From Eulemur rufifrons (lineage: Eukaryota; Chordata; Mammalia; Primates; Lemuridae): DNA of 64,000 bases. The notes below the pieces were generated by a model. That model saw only the letters and a list, made by a program, of their open reading frames with translations, had not been told where the DNA came from and ran no database searches. Each line of letters opens with the position of its first letter. Position 1 is the first letter of the stretch. Below are positions 46,218 to 59,189 of this stretch, in pieces. The position numbers and the translations under genes were made by a program. The stretch lies in assembly GCF_041146395.1 (NCBI RefSeq), contig NC_090989.1, positions 220,752,843-220,816,842 of the forward strand. Direction: 5' to 3'.

Positions 46218-46529
46218 CTTTTTGTTTTGTTTTTTGTTTTATTTTTGAGACAGAGTCTCGCTCTGTCGCCCTGGCTAGAGTGTTGTGGCATCAGCCTAGC
46301 TCACAGCAACCTCAAACTCCTGGGCTCAAGCGATCTTCCTGCCTCAGCCTCCCAGGTAGCTGGGACTACAAGTGCGTACCACCACGCCTGGATAACTTCT
46401 TTCTATTTTTAGTAGAGACAGGGTCTCGCTCTTGTTCAGGCTGATTGTTAACTCCTGACCTCAAGCAATCCTCTCGCCTCAGCTTCGCAGAGTGCTAGGA
46501 GTACAGGCGTGAACCACCACGCCCAGCCA
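46218..46529 (-). mobile_element. Strepsirrhine-type Alu (minus) with target duplication
   Basis: AAAATTACCTATGTT (46203-46217) and AAAATTATCTATGTT (46530-46544) flank it with one change. It contains 'agcctagctcacagcaacct' and 'tatttttagtagagacaggg'. Confidence 0.93.
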
Positions 46530-46544
46530 AAAATTATCTATGTT

Positions 46545-47154
46545 TAAACAAGTTTCGTTTTTAATTTTTATTATAGTTATACTGCAGCTTATTTGTTTGG
46601 CATGAAAATTCAATTGTTTTGCATATTTGGGGCAGCACAACCAGTTTTATCAGTGGCTAGATTATATCAGATGACAAAATTAATGTAACATGAGACTTCA
46701 GAGGTTTGATAAATAAAGCAATGATACCTATTAGAAGCAAGTGCAATCTACAGGCATCAAAATATGATGCACTCATATTCAGGCAGGGCCCTTTAGCATT
46801 GGGTCTTTTATTAAAAGATAGGCTTTTAAAGTAGATTAAGGAGCAGCAGTTTTTACTTGATAAATTGGTGCCCATGGTAATATAGCAAGTATCCCACTTA
46901 TCACAGAACTGTGGTGTCCATTCAGTATAAAACAGATTTAATCACTATGTAACTTGATAATACTAAGAAGAGGATTGCACTAGTAAAAAATGCAATAGTG
47001 AAAAAATACTAAAAGGACCATACTACTAAAGATTCAGGGTATGAAGTAAAAGGAGAGAAAATTAACAGAATAGGTTTATCTTTTTTTTGATCCCGTTACT
47101 GGAACCTATCTTTCATGATGGCTAACTCTAAACTCATATTTAAAACATGAAAGG
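46545..47154. other. Gene-free AT-rich sequence
   Basis: Nothing recognisable. A minus-strand open frame at 46657-46875 has no family signature. Confidence 0.5.
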
Positions 47155-47287
47155 TTTTTTTGTTTGTTTTGTAGACTCGGTCTCGCTATGTTGCCCAGGC
47201 TGATCTTAAACTGCTGGACTTAAGCAATCTCCCCACCTCGGCCTCTCAAAGTGCTGGGATTGCAGGCATGAGCCACCATGCCTAGCC
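47155..47287 (-). mobile_element. Free left Alu monomer-like element (minus)
   Basis: A single arm ('ctatgttgcccaggctgatc' to 'gagccaccatgcctagcc') with a T-rich tail and no second arm fits a FLAM-type monomer or a truncated Alu. Confidence 0.8.
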
Positions 47288-48121
47288 TGTTTTGGTGAAG
47301 GTTTTACTCAAACAGGCTTTTCATGGCTTTATCAAGAATAGAATAAATCCAATCCAAGATTTTCCATTTTAAAGTCATGATTTTTTGTTTAACTCTATGA
47401 TTCTTAAACACAATTTATTTGATTTTATATAACACCTGCCAAGAGCAAACTAATAAAATTAAACACGGTCTGGTTTAGCTTTCACAAAAGTAAAATGTGT
47501 TCAAACAAAGCCTAGAAATGGTGTGACTTTGTTCCTAGGAAACATTGAGAGCATGTGAAAGGTACAGCACTTCAAAACCATGATCAGTTTATTTCATTTG
47601 TACTTCTTAATAATTGCTGTTAAATTTTCTGAGGAGTTACTACTACATGGTCATTTCTATTTGGCTTTGAGGTGATCCATATGTATATGTGAGTTGTTTT
47701 ATAAAACAACCACAAATACAGTCTCATACAGCACAAGAAGCTCTAAGAAACTGCTAGAAAGTATTTCCACTCTCTCCAGGTGGGAAACATCATAAGTGCT
47801 CTAATATCTAACTAATTGCAGACTAGGACATCTCAAACCCTACTTTTTGTACAAGCTAGAGGAGTTTTTCTGAGAATTTTCCTGGACTGAGGAGGATATT
47901 TTAAAAAGATGGCTGTTAAACTCTAGGAACCAGAAGGGAATCTAAGAAAATTGTTCATTTAACCCTCATACTGATAAACTAAGAACTTAAAGTTATGAAA
48001 ATGATTAAATAGTCTATAAAATTGATAATTGATTAAAAATAGAAAGCTTTTAATTACTTCTTCCAAACACTGTCTACTAATAGTTCTTGTGCCATTAGTG
48101 AGTGCTTTAAATTCCCTACAT
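47288..48121. other. Gene-free AT-rich sequence
   Basis: No gene or named repeat. Confidence 0.5.
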
Positions 48122-48398
48122 CAGTGGTGTCCAATAAAAACTTAATGCAAGTCAATATGTAATTTTAAAGTTTCTAATGGCCACTTTAAAACATAAAAGG
48201 AGTCAAATTAATTTTAATATATTTTATTTAATTCCGTATGTCCAAAACATCATTTCAACATGTAATCAACATAAAAATTGAGATAGTTTGTATTCTTTTC
48301 TATGTTGGATTTCCTGAGCACATCTCAATTAAGACTAGCCACATTTCAAGTGCTCACTAGTCATATATGGCTATTGGCTATTCTATAACATAGCATAG
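48122..48398 (+). mobile_element. hAT-type non-autonomous DNA transposon, near full length
   Basis: It starts CAGTGGTGTCCAATAAAA, and its far end in reverse complement reads CTATGCTATGTTATAGAATA, a worn inverted copy. Flanks CCCTACAT (48114-48121) and CCCTAGAC (48399-48406) agree at 6 of 8 bases, the hAT target size. Inner blocks match the fragment at 1267-1470. Confidence 0.75.
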
Positions 48399-49110
48399 CC
48401 CTAGACTATGAAAGGCGTCTTTGAGGACCCTAGGCAATTGTCACAGCTAACCAAATCTTCCCAATGATGTGCAACCCTTATACAGAAGCCCCCAGATTGG
48501 TTTGACTATAATACTTGGCACTGAATTATAGTGTTTCAAACTTTATAGTAAAGTGAGTTGTTCAGTGGCATGCATTTGTAAAGCTAAAAATCAATAGCTG
48601 CGTTTTAAATGAGCTGGATGTATGCTATGTAGTATAATAGAAACCAAATGAAACAAGCTTGTTAAAAAGTTATTACAAGAGGATTCTCAAAGTTTGCATC
48701 TTTGGGAGGTTATGTCATCTTCTGGGAAGCCATTGAGATCTGAGAGGAGCAAACAAATTCTTGAATTTGACACTGAGCATCTCCCTACAGCCTAGGCATG
48801 CCGTGTGTGAGCAGGGTAAGTGAGCCATGCGTGGTTTCAGCTTTCAAGGAGACCATGAACTAGTACAATGGACAAAAATAATCTTCTGAATTACTAAATT
48901 GGCCCTGTTGATTCTAGAACTAAGAAGATAAATTTATTTGAGTTATGTGAGGATGAGTGGTGAGAATTTCAGAATGAATGTTGGGTATTATTAGGTATAG
49001 ATCATTACTTGAATGGAAGCTCTTCTCCCAGTAAAAACACCATACACCATTTGTAATTGTTGCAGGTGGAGAATAAATTTTTCATTCCAGTGTGGCAAAG
49101 CAATGGACTA
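48399..49110. other. Gene-free sequence
   Basis: No gene or named repeat. Confidence 0.5.
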
Positions 49111-49330
49111 GATGGTGGTTAGATACTGGCCTGTAAAGTTTGTGACGCAAAACCTGTGTGACTCTGCAGAAGTTACTTACTCTTTGAGTATCTGCCTTCT
49201 CCTATGCAGACTTCAAGAATTAAAATTACATTGTATGTAGATACATTTAGTAGCCTTAAGCACATTGTGAGGGCTTGATATGGATTAGGTGTTTTAACAT
49301 CACTTTTAACAGGGTAATAATCTCAGCAAA
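49111..49330 (+). repeat. MIR-like remnant
   Basis: 'gtgactctgcagaagttact', 'tctgccttctcctatgcaga' and 'agcacattgtgagggcttga' resemble MIR in order, with heavy decay. Confidence 0.5.
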
Positions 49331-49535
49331 AGGCTATATTCACAGATGTATAAAAAGCCAGATTCTAATTTATGGAGTGTAACAATCAGTCATTTTGTAA
49401 TCAACTGAAATTCATTTGGTAGAATGAAAATGAAAGTCTACCAGCAGTTTTTCTTCAAGACTGATAGTTCAAGCTTGGGTCCATAAGACCCTAAAGTTAC
49501 ATGCAAAATTTGGTGTCTGTGTTTCTTAGTAGAAT

Positions 49536-49604
49536 TTTCTTTTCTTTCCTTTTTTCTTTCTTTCTTTTTTCCTTTCTTCCCCCGCCCCCCTTCCTTCCTT
49601 CCAT
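49536..49604. repeat. Pyrimidine-rich (TTTC/TTCC)n tract
   Basis: A long polypyrimidine stretch includes a C-run at 49579-49590 and precedes the Alu cluster. It probably grew from an Alu tail. Confidence 0.85.
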
Positions 49605-50183
49605 AAGGTCTCACTCGCCTAGGCTGGAGTGCAGTGGCAATATCATATAGCTCACTGCAACCTTGAACTCCCGGGCTCAAGGGATCCTCCTGCCTCAGCC
49701 TCCAAAGTAGCTTAAACTACAGGCACATGCCACCATGCCCAACTAATTTTTTTTTTTTTTTTTTTTTTTAGACAGACTCTCACTCTGTTGCCCAGGGCTA
49801 GAGTGCTGTGGCATCAGCCTAGCTCACAGCAACCTCAAATTCCTGGGCTCAAGCGATCCTCCTGCTTCAGCCTCCAGAGCAACTGGGACTACAGGCCTGA
49901 GCCACCACACCTGGCTAAATTTTCTATTTTTAGTAGAGCCAGGATCTGCTCTTGCTCAGGCTGGTCTCAAACTCCTGACCTCAAGCAATCCTCCCATCTC
50001 AGCCTCCCAGAGTGCTAGGATTACAGGTGTGAGCCACCATGCCCAGCCAAATTTTTTAAAGTTTTTGTAAAGATAGGGTGTTGCTATGTTGCCCAGGCTG
50101 ATCTTAAACTCCTGGCCTCAAGTGATCCTCCCACCTCCGCCTCCCAAAGAGCTGGGATTATATAGGTGTGAGCCACCATAGCC
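49604..50183 (-). mobile_element. Alu within Alu, both minus
   Basis: An older copy (49604-49748 and 50049-50183) is split in its mid A-rich region by a younger strepsirrhine-type copy (49749-50048, T-run then 'agcctagctcacagcaacct' to 'caccatgcccagcc'). Confidence 0.9.
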
Positions 50184-51885
50184 TCTTTGTTGAATTTTCA
50201 AAGAGCTCCATAACTCAGAGAAGACCCAGGATCTAAATGGACTTCCTGTGAAGACACTTGAGTACTTTAAGAGGGAAATAGGTGTTACACAAGCCAGGAA
50301 TATCAAATCTGCCTTGATCTCTAAGACAATATCACAAAAAGTGTAATACATTTATTCCACTTGTTAGAGGCAGCAACAATAGTTCCACAGACTGAAGGAG
50401 GAGATGAATTGATGAGTCATAAGAACAGTTCTCCAGTTAGTCCTTTTAAAAATAATCTTGCCTTGCCATTGTAGTTTGGTCTTTGCTGATAATCCCTCTC
50501 CTACACCTCTCAAATGCATACCAGGGTCTCAAGATGTCATGCTTTGCATGATGCATGTATTTGTAAGCCAAGAAACTGTGTCATCTTACATAGTGCTTTT
50601 CTCAACCATGTTTAAGTCCAAATATCTTATCATAGCCCTGGCTGAATTATCAAGGTACACTGTTCTATGTGATAGAGAGAAACCAAACCATCTCTGCACT
50701 GTTATTTTCAAGGCTAAAATAGTGGAGAAGTTGAAATTTGGTCTGAGTCTATTTAGGACAACAGCACTTTATTACTAAGGGATTCCTCTTCGGGTGTATA
50801 CTTTCTCCCTGAACCTGTATCCCAGCCTGCTATTACTGGATGGATGTCTTAGAATCAATCTTTGAAACTCTTCTAATGAGATTTGCCTATATCACATCTA
50901 AGAGTGCAAAGGTAGCCTAAATCTTTTAGCAAGGTCATTTACAAACCTGTGGATCACCAAAATCAACTGGAGAGTTAAAAACAAACACACACTTGGGTCT
51001 CAGTTCATTCCCACTGAATCAGAACATGGGGGAGAATCTGTGTTTTTGACAGCTCTCTCCTAAGTGATTCTGTTAATCAGCCAGATTTGGGAAACACTGC
51101 TTTAGAACATGTATCTCCTCTCCCACAAACTAGGCCCACACAATAAAAAGAGGGGTGAGCTTTGACAGTGCAATGGCTCACTTATGTGAACTGTTCTAAA
51201 TACGGTTTTCGATATCTATGTATTAGCCTCATTTCATTAGTATCTATACGTGGTCTCATTAGAACTCTTGTGTTTATTGTTTTCTATACATGGGACCACA
51301 TTAGAATATTTTGTAAAATGCTGACACAGGAGCAAATCCATTTCAATTTTAATCTTATGGTTCCTGAACACATAGCTTAGACATTTTACCTGGAAAATCC
51401 TTCTGAAGAGTAATCATGTTGTTCTTTGGAGTTTGGTGAAACTCAATGATAAAACTCAAACTCAAACGGGGACTTCACTGATCTTACCTACTTATTCATT
51501 GATAACGCTTTTATTTACCATCCTTAAGGAAAGCTATTTAAAGCTATAGTCACACTTCCCCACTTTGGAAAAGGGTTAAGGAAAGGCAGCGGGAATAAAG
51601 AATCATTTTTCTGCTGCATTATGTGAGTGGTCTAGAAAAGTTGAGCAAGAATACAGCACACGGAAATAAGACATTTCCCAGCATATCCATTGTCAAGTTT
51701 CCCTGGCACAACTTCAGGATCTTGTGCAAAAGCATTTTTAGAACAGTAGGCACCCACTTAATTAAATGTAAGTACATAATCAACAGATAGATATAAATAT
51801 TTAGTTATCACCAAAGTCTTGGCTTCATTTCTCTAAATGCAGTCCAGGACCACATGAGCATGCACTGAGAAATACAGAAGAATTA
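50184..51885. other. Gene-free sequence with a MER5A-like remnant
   Basis: 50945-51105 resembles MER5A ('ggatcaccaaaatcaactgg', 'cactgaatcagaacatgggg', 'agccagatttgggaaacact'). Nothing else is recognised. Open frames near 50.46 and 51.16 kb have no family. Confidence 0.55.
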
Positions 51886-52000
51886 TCGGAATAGTTTTTT
51901 GGTCCCAAGAGATATGGAACAGAAACATGTGAAGAAGTGTTAGTTCGGAATAGTTTTTTGGTCCCAAGAGATATGGAACAGAAACATGTGAAGAAGTGTT
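51886..52000 (+). repeat. Perfect 56-bp tandem duplication (period 59)
   Basis: 51886-51941 and 51945-52000 are identical by reading, separated by AGT. Each unit begins TCGGAATAGTTTTTTGGTCC and ends GTGAAGAAGTGTT. Identity across 56 bases suggests a recent event. Confidence 0.95.
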
Positions 52001-52149
52001 CCCCATAAGCTTCCCAGAAACATGGGAAGGGCACCAAGAATGTAATGAGTCAGAGGTGACCTCCTTAACTGAGGAGGCTGGGCATCACTGAGTAACTGTC
52101 TCCAAGAGAAATGTAGTAGGAAAAAATTAAGGACCTTGAAATTAGATAT

Positions 52150-52340
52150 TCCTGGGCTCAAGTCTTTGCTTCAGTTCTAAAAGCTATGTAGTTTAGGGCA
52201 AGTTATTTAATGCCTCTTCAGTAGGAAAGTGAGCCTAACAAGACAATTTTATAGTGTTTTTGTCCCAATTAGGTGAAATAACATCCAAAGAGCTGAGTGC
52301 AGTATTTAGCACAGAGTAGATGCTGATGCTCAAAACTGTT
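52150..52340 (+). repeat. MIR SINE remnant
   Basis: 'ttcctgggctcaagtctttg', 'tagggcaagttatttaatgc' and 'ttagcacagagtagatgctg' follow MIR order. Confidence 0.75.
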
Positions 52341-52864
52341 TGCCTACTTTCTTGACCATCTCACCTTCACTCTGCCCTCTCTGGCACAAGCTATCTCAGT
52401 CAAGTTAAGAAAGATCTTAGCTGAAAAGGAGTGGAACAGACGTCAAAGCCAATCTCTCACTGATTATTGAGTAAACAGGATGGTTCATCTCTCTCCCATG
52501 GAAGGGAAAGGGGTATCACTACTGAGATGAACTCTGGAAATGAAACTCCTCTAATTAATACTTACCTAAATGAGATTGCCTGTGTTGCAAGACCAGGTCA
52601 TCAGCTGCAGCCCAAGGTGGGTGGAGTTAGGGGGTCTAGGGGAGATACAGAGCTCTGCAAGTTGTTTAGAAGGATTCATGAGGAGCAGATTTCAGGAAGT
52701 GTTTCACGTGGCAACAAGTGCAGACAGACTAGGCTGAACGTAGAGTTCTCCTTGAGATGAGAAATGTAATGACATTGGGGACCTGCTGAGGGGAGGCAGG
52801 GATGAGCCACTGGGCAGCTGACATGGCTACCTGCAGATAGTAGCCTATTGCCTTAATTACAGGA

Positions 52865-55800
52865 TTTTTTTTTTTTTTTTTTTGAGAAGGAAAGAGAAGT
52901 TTATTAATTTGCCAGCAAATGAGGAGGGTGGCTGACTCCCATCTCAAAGTACCAGCATCCTGCCTCTGAGCAGAAGTACAGAGCTTTCAAAGGTTTTGAT
53001 TAATCCCATCTTTGGCTAAGACAATCATGTGGCCTCTGCACAGGCAATTCCCCTGAGCCACCTCCTGTGGCACAAAGAACAAATGACACTCTCCTGCCTG
53101 TCCTGACCACTAGCCTGCAGCAGGGATATAGGTTTTAGTTTTCAAAAACAGTGAAGGGGTTTTGAAGAGATGAAAAACATTTTTACCCTTTTCAGCCATT
53201 CTCTGTGTTACATATTCTCCGTTGTCAATTTTCCCTTCCTTATCTATGGGAGGAGGGGTGACATAGTCATTGAGCTACTTCCTGCTGAACTGGGACAATG
53301 TTTTAGAAGGTACAGATTATCAGGTGAAAAAGGCCATAAGCAATAACTACAACCATGAGGACTGACAAGGTGAAATGGACTGTCACCTTGCACACAATGT
53401 CTGATACAGGGCTGGGTTAGAAAAGAAACATGAGACCTCTGAGTGTGGAGCTATTAGTTGTACCCTGTCAGTCATCCAAGAGACAAGCTTCTGCAAATTC
53501 AGAAATCATGTACAGAAATACTCGTACCAAACAAGGTTTAGGAAAACACACCCAGCAGCAAGACAAGTCAACAGAAGAGGCAATAGCCCTGGGAAATCCT
53601 CACTGAGGAGTTGTCTCTCTATCCTATAGACAGAAGCAAAAACAATTAGTGAAAATATCAACATTTTCATTTTTTCCCCCTTTTTCTCAAGCAGATACTT
53701 TAGATCGCCTAAGTCTGGCCCCTCCACTGGGGGCTACACCTCTTTACTTTAGTATGATGAATTCAAGGTTTCACTTCTAACAATTTTAAAGAGGTGTGAG
53801 TTGTTAGACGCACTTCACAGGGTCCCTTCCACTTCTCTGCTTCCAACTGGGGCCGGGCCCTGAAAGAGGCAAATTCATGTGCACCTGACCCATTCATTTG
53901 ACATATTGTTTTACTTTATTCTCTTTTACTTATGGTTATATTACCATATTTACTTCAGGGTGCTAGGAAGGGTCTCTCATAAACTTTTTTTTTTTTTTTT
54001 TTAGGGGCTTAACTTAAGCCTGCTTCTAAAAGGCTACCCTTATCCAGAGGAGGGCAAGCGGCAACACCCTATCTCAGTTTAGATGGGTTTCTGTTATTGA
54101 TTGCAGGATGTATGTAATTTCTATTCTAGGTGTAGGGCTTTGCTTACTTGTTGGGTTACCTCTGCTACCAAGGAGGGTCGTTATCACTCTTGTGAAATGT
54201 CCAGGGCTCTGCAGAGTGTGCTCCTGGGTCCTGTTGACAATGTCCTGCTGACATCCTTGCTGTGGGAGGAAGAGCTGCTGAGCCGTCTCTATGGCTGTCT
54301 GTCCACAGCGTCCATCACCAGCATGCCATTCTCTGTCTGCTCAGCCTCTTTCCCTGGACTGACCGATGTGCAGGCTTGCTGAGGCCTGAACTGCAAAGCG
54401 CAATGGCAGTCTCCTGTATACTTCACCAGGCCCTGGTATTCATCCAGCAGGAGCTTGGAGGCGTCCCCCCGCCACCCCAGAAGTGAGCTTCTGCCGCTTC
54501 TGAAACAACCCCCGGTGCTCCTGCTGCTCACCTAGGTTTGCCTCCTGGGCCTGCTGTGATGAGTTTCTTAATGACAGCTTGTCTCACTGCAACCTGGCCC
54601 CTCCCGGCCACCCCTGGCCTGGCTCACAGAGCACCAGGCACAGCTGGTGTCAGGGATCAGGATGGTGGCCAGGGGAAGGGACCCCCCTGGACCGTGTTGG
54701 TCCATGTGGCTAGTGCCAATCAAATCCCCACTGTCAATTTTTCCCAGGGCTCCAGTGGGGATTTTTGGAGGCAGGGGGCTTCAGGCCCCCTCCTTCACCG
54801 TCTGATACTGGACTTAAAACAAAAAAACTATTTGCTTTCCTGGAGGATTCATGACACCCAGAGTCCTTACAATTCTGGGTAATGTTCCTGTCAAGGTCCT
54901 TTCAAAGTCAGTCTGGGGCAGCTTTTTTGCCCATTCCTTTTGACTGTCTCCAAAGACCCTTTAGCTGTTCTTGCACATGCAAACCCCCCTGACGGATACT
55001 GCCACACATTGCCTGCCCTGGCTATGGGCTCCCTCTGGCCCCAATTGTGTTTGCTGCTGGGAGAGACCATTCCAAACCCTGAGTCATAACTTAGTGGATG
55101 TTGGACTGAAGAGTTAGTTCACGAGGTGCCTTTCCTGGCTCCTCACGTGGTGCCAAGATGGCGGCAGTGGCAGGTGTTCCTTTCCCCTTGCTGTGCAATG
55201 CTTGGTGGCAGGCCATGTGCACCGCTCCTCCCTCCTGCCAGGTCCACTCCTGGGCTGTGGACCCACCTAGCATCTCAGTCTGGCCAGCCGTGGAGTTCCA
55301 GTGGGGGTGAGAGGACCTCATTTATCAAAAATCTTACAAACACAGATCATTTTGTATACCATAAACAATGAGTTTATCTCAAACATAGAGCTTGAGACTC
55401 AGCATTTTAATTCTGTAGTGGCAGGGCAAGCATTTGAGCTGTGAATTTTCCTTGATATAATTTGCCCTTTAATAAAAGCTTGTGCACAAGGACAAGTTTT
55501 TGCCATCCTAGAAAACCTGGCATGCCTTTGAACCCTATACAAACACCTGCAAGTAGAGGCACCATAAACCAACTGGAGTGCCCAAAGGAGGTCGTTCTCC
55601 TTGTCTTTATTTTTAAAGGATTTAAGAGGCAATGGAGAAGACCCTTTAGAATGCACCTCCAAATCAAAATTAGGATCCAAACAACAAATTCCTGGGAAAA
55701 GAACCAACAGCTCAGAATAAACCCAAAGACCATCAACCACCACCTTTCCTCACACTCCATACATGTGGTACCACAATACAAAAACTCACCAATAATCAAA

Positions 55801-56830
55801 CACAAAGAATATAGGGAATTCCCAATACAAACAATCTGAAATTCCATGTCCTGTCAATCAAATGGGAATTTTCATGTAACAGCCACTTCTTCTCACACTC
55901 CAATACATACACTGAATTATAATAACACCATTCTCTTTACACATAGATTTGTAGCTATATGTTCTTCCTTACGTTGCAACAAAACTCACAAGTAACAAAC
56001 AGACAATACAGGGGATCCTCAACACAAAAATACTGGGGCCTATCAAACAAATGGGAATCCAAAGGGGACAAAGGCCACCCCAAATGGATGGCTCAAAACC
56101 CTCCCCAAATTGTTGGCCTAATTCCCCTGTTCCCTGGGAACCACAAATGAGCTCCAAATTCAGAACAATTTCCCTAGTTCCACTCAAACTCATGATTTCC
56201 ACCCCCAAAAGGTGCCTCAAAACAAACAAAACCAACTTGAAGTTCTGAAAACCCGCCATATGGGTGGAATCGGGGTCTCGGCATGCACTCCAGGGAACTT
56301 ACCAAACAAATGACCGAGGCTGTCCTGATGTTTCTAGTTCCATTTCCTTCTCCTCAACTCAGTTCATGTGGTGGGAGCTGCATCTACTTTGAGAAGACGG
56401 AGATGGGAATTCCCCGGAGCTATAATAGAACAGGCTCCAGCAGCTGCTGGGGCCATCCCTTGCTCTCTGACCTCGAAAAGAAGTTGCTCCTACCAGTGAA
56501 GACTCACAACTTTGGCCCGGGGCTGCTCCCTGCCTCTTCCAGCAGTTGTGGGGCGCCATTCCACTGGGGTGCCTACAGGGCCCACCCAGGGATGCCAGAT
56601 TCTGTTACCAAAAATTTGGTACTTGTCCCCGAGACCGCATCAAAACAAGGACCAGTGGCAAATACCAGTGTCCTCCAGTTTTCCCTTCTTGGTGCCTTTC
56701 GACCTGAGTATTTCCTATGTGCTAGACCATCTTGTCATTGGGGTTTATAGCACCACCACAGTGTATGTTAGTTACATGGGCTACAGTGAACTTCAGTGTA
56801 AAAGCTGTTGTAAATGATATATAGCCGACT
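52865..56830 (-). mobile_element. Degraded retrovirus-like insertion (minus), A-tailed; extent approximate
   Basis: Read on the minus strand, the insertion ends with AATAAA (52900-52905) followed after about 16 bases by a 19-base A-run (T-run at 52865-52883). The other end, near 56.6-56.8 kb, has leader-like GC-rich sequence with 'tttggtaacagaatctggca' at about 56600-56620, placed where a primer-binding site could be. In between lie broken open frames, including one with a hydrophobic start (53506-53727) and one of 146 codons (55407-55847). I cannot assign gag, pol or env domains. Base composition is more GC-rich than the flanks. It is certainly non-functional. Alternatives are several unrelated LTR fragments side by side. 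Confidence 0.4.
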
Positions 56831-57186
56831 CCCCACACATCCGTGAAAGGAATTAAACTAGATTTGACTTTATGTGCCAAACCAGGGCCAATTTGTTAAA
56901 AATTCCTCTTTATCTTTTCTCTCTGAGGGAAATGCATGACAGTACCTAAATATTTGAACACGACAAATTTAATGTGGCATTTTCTACCTGTACTACCCAA
57001 ATTGAGCCAATGAGATTTATTGAGTTCATTTTATTTAGTTCATTATGAGACTCCCACGAATTGAAACCAACAGTTAATCATCTCCTTAGCAAAGTTAGAT
57101 CAGTTATAAACCCTTAAAAAGCCATGAATTACACAGTCATGGAGTCAGGACCCCACTATAATATCATAGTGGTTTTTCTGCAATGA

Positions 57187-57526
<340 letters not shown>

Positions 57527-57670
57527 TCACATTTAGCAGACATAACAAAAAAAGACAATTCCAGAAGCAGTCAGTTAGTTATCAGCACTATTATTTAACC
57601 TTATTTCCCAGCATATACACAAGGGTTGGCTGATAGTTCAGTTCCTCATGAATGATTTCTAATTAGGTAT

Positions 57671-58020
57671 TGCTATGTTCTGAATGTTGGTGCCCCCCCC
57701 CCCCCAGAATTCATACATTGAAACCTAATTGCCAATGTGATGGCGTTAGAAGGTGGAGCCTTTAGGAGGTGATTAGGTCATGAGGGCAGAGTCCTCATGA
57801 ATGGTATTAGCTCCCTTATAAAAGGGGTTCCAGAGAGCGGCCTTGCCTCTTCTACCATGTAAGTTTACAGTGAGAAGATGGCTCTCTCCAGACCCTAAAT
57901 CTGCTGAGGCCTGGATATTGGACTTCTCAGCCTCCAGAACTGTGAGAAATAAATTTCTGTTGTTAATAAGCTACTCAGTTTATGGGATTTTGTTACAACA
58001 ACCCAAATAGACTAAGACGA
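57671..58020 (+). mobile_element. MaLR LTR of MST type
   Basis: 'ttcatacattgaaacctaat', 'aggaggtgattaggtcatga', 'agcctccagaactgtgagaa' and 'ccaaatagactaagacga' are in MST/THE1 LTR order. A 13-base C-run lies at 57693-57705. No internal region is attached. Confidence 0.92.
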
Positions 58021-58499
58021 TAGTATTCCAAGTTAGACATCCCATCTCAAACACAAAACAACTGTTTAGTTTGGTATCAAAAACCAACCTGCATCATGAG
58101 GAATTGTTTTTTATTTGCCCTTTTTTTCCTAATATGAAATGATCTCCAAGAATGATTGACTGTTATACACTTTTTAGCTTTTAGCAACATTCTAAAAACA
58201 TAAAGGTCTTAACAAACACTAAAACATCAATGATCTTTCTCTTAAGACTTCAGGATAAACAATAGAATATTTTCTGTACATAGTTTGTATCATATTAGTA
58301 ACATACTTAATATCTCATAAGATTACAGTTAAGTAATAGATATTTATTAAATTGAAGTGGCTATTTTGACTATTTGTGGAAGAATAAGAAGTCATAATGT
58401 AAACATAATCTTTGACATTGTTCATGTTCTTTTTTGAGGTTGGGAATTCTAAAGGACAAGAAAGTTTTCCCACCGTTGAATTCAAATACATCTGTTTAC
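58021..58499. other. Gene-free AT-rich sequence
   Basis: No gene or named repeat. Confidence 0.5.
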
Positions 58500-58600
58500 G
58501 TGTCTTTCACCTCCACTAGTTTGTAAGCTCCTTGCACCGTCTTTGTACCACTAATGCTTAATAGGGCCTTGTACGAGGTAGGGGCCTAAAGATGGCATCT
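58500..58600 (+). repeat. L2 LINE 3' end fragment
   Basis: 'tgtctttcacctccactagt', 'ttgtaagctccttgcaccgt' and 'agggccttgtacgaggtagg' follow L2 order. Confidence 0.7.
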
Positions 58601-58627
58601 CTAAAAGACCAGATTCTTTGTAAGTGA

Positions 58628-59067
58628 TGTACAAGTTTCCTAAGACTACTGTAACAAATTGCCATAAACTTGGTCCCTTAAAACAACTGAAATCTGTTCT
58701 TTCACACTTCTGGAGCCTGGAAGTCTGAAATCAAGGTGTCAGCAGGGTTAGTTCTTTCTGGAGACTTTCAGAGAGAAGCCATTCCATGCATCTCTCCTAC
58801 CTTCTGGTGGCTGTACGCAACCTTTGGAGTTCCTTGGCTTGTAGCTGTGTCTCTTCAATCTCTGTTTCCATCTTCATGATCTTCTTCCTGGGTGTCTCTG
58901 TATCCAAATCTTCTACTTCTTTCACTTATTGGGACAACAGTCATTGGATTTAGAGTCCACCCTAATCCAGTATGACTTCATCTTAATTTGAGTACATCTG
59001 CAAAGACCCCATTTCCAACCTAACTTGAACATATTTGTTTGGGAGACACAACTGAACCAACTTCATA
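58628..59067 (+). mobile_element. MaLR LTR of MLT1 type
   Basis: 'actgtaacaaattgccataa', 'tctggagcctggaagtctga', 'aatcaaggtgtcagcagggt', 'agtcattggatttagagtcc' and 'acatctgcaaagaccccatt' follow this LTR class in order. Confidence 0.8.
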
Positions 59068-59189
59068 AAGGATATTACAAGGACTAGAAAATGTGACCAA
59101 GGAGTCTTGCTTTTAACTGTTAAAATGTGATGCAGAAAGGCTAATTATGTTGACTATAATCCAAGTGTGTTTCTACATAAATATTAGTT

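Noticed and set aside
49438..49680. 80-codon minus-strand frame with lysine/glutamate/arginine repeats
   Set aside because: It is the translation of the polypyrimidine tract and Alu, not a charged protein.
53506..53727. 73-codon minus-strand frame with a signal-peptide-like hydrophobic stretch
   Set aside because: It sits in the degraded retrovirus-like segment, is short and lacks any diagnostic envelope motif that I could recognise. Kept only as part of that feature.
55407..55847. 146-codon minus-strand frame with several hydrophobic stretches, overlapped by a 114-codon frame and an opposite 125-codon frame
   Set aside because: No recognisable membrane-protein family, and it lies inside the degraded retrovirus-like insertion; three overlapping frames show low stop density rather than a gene.
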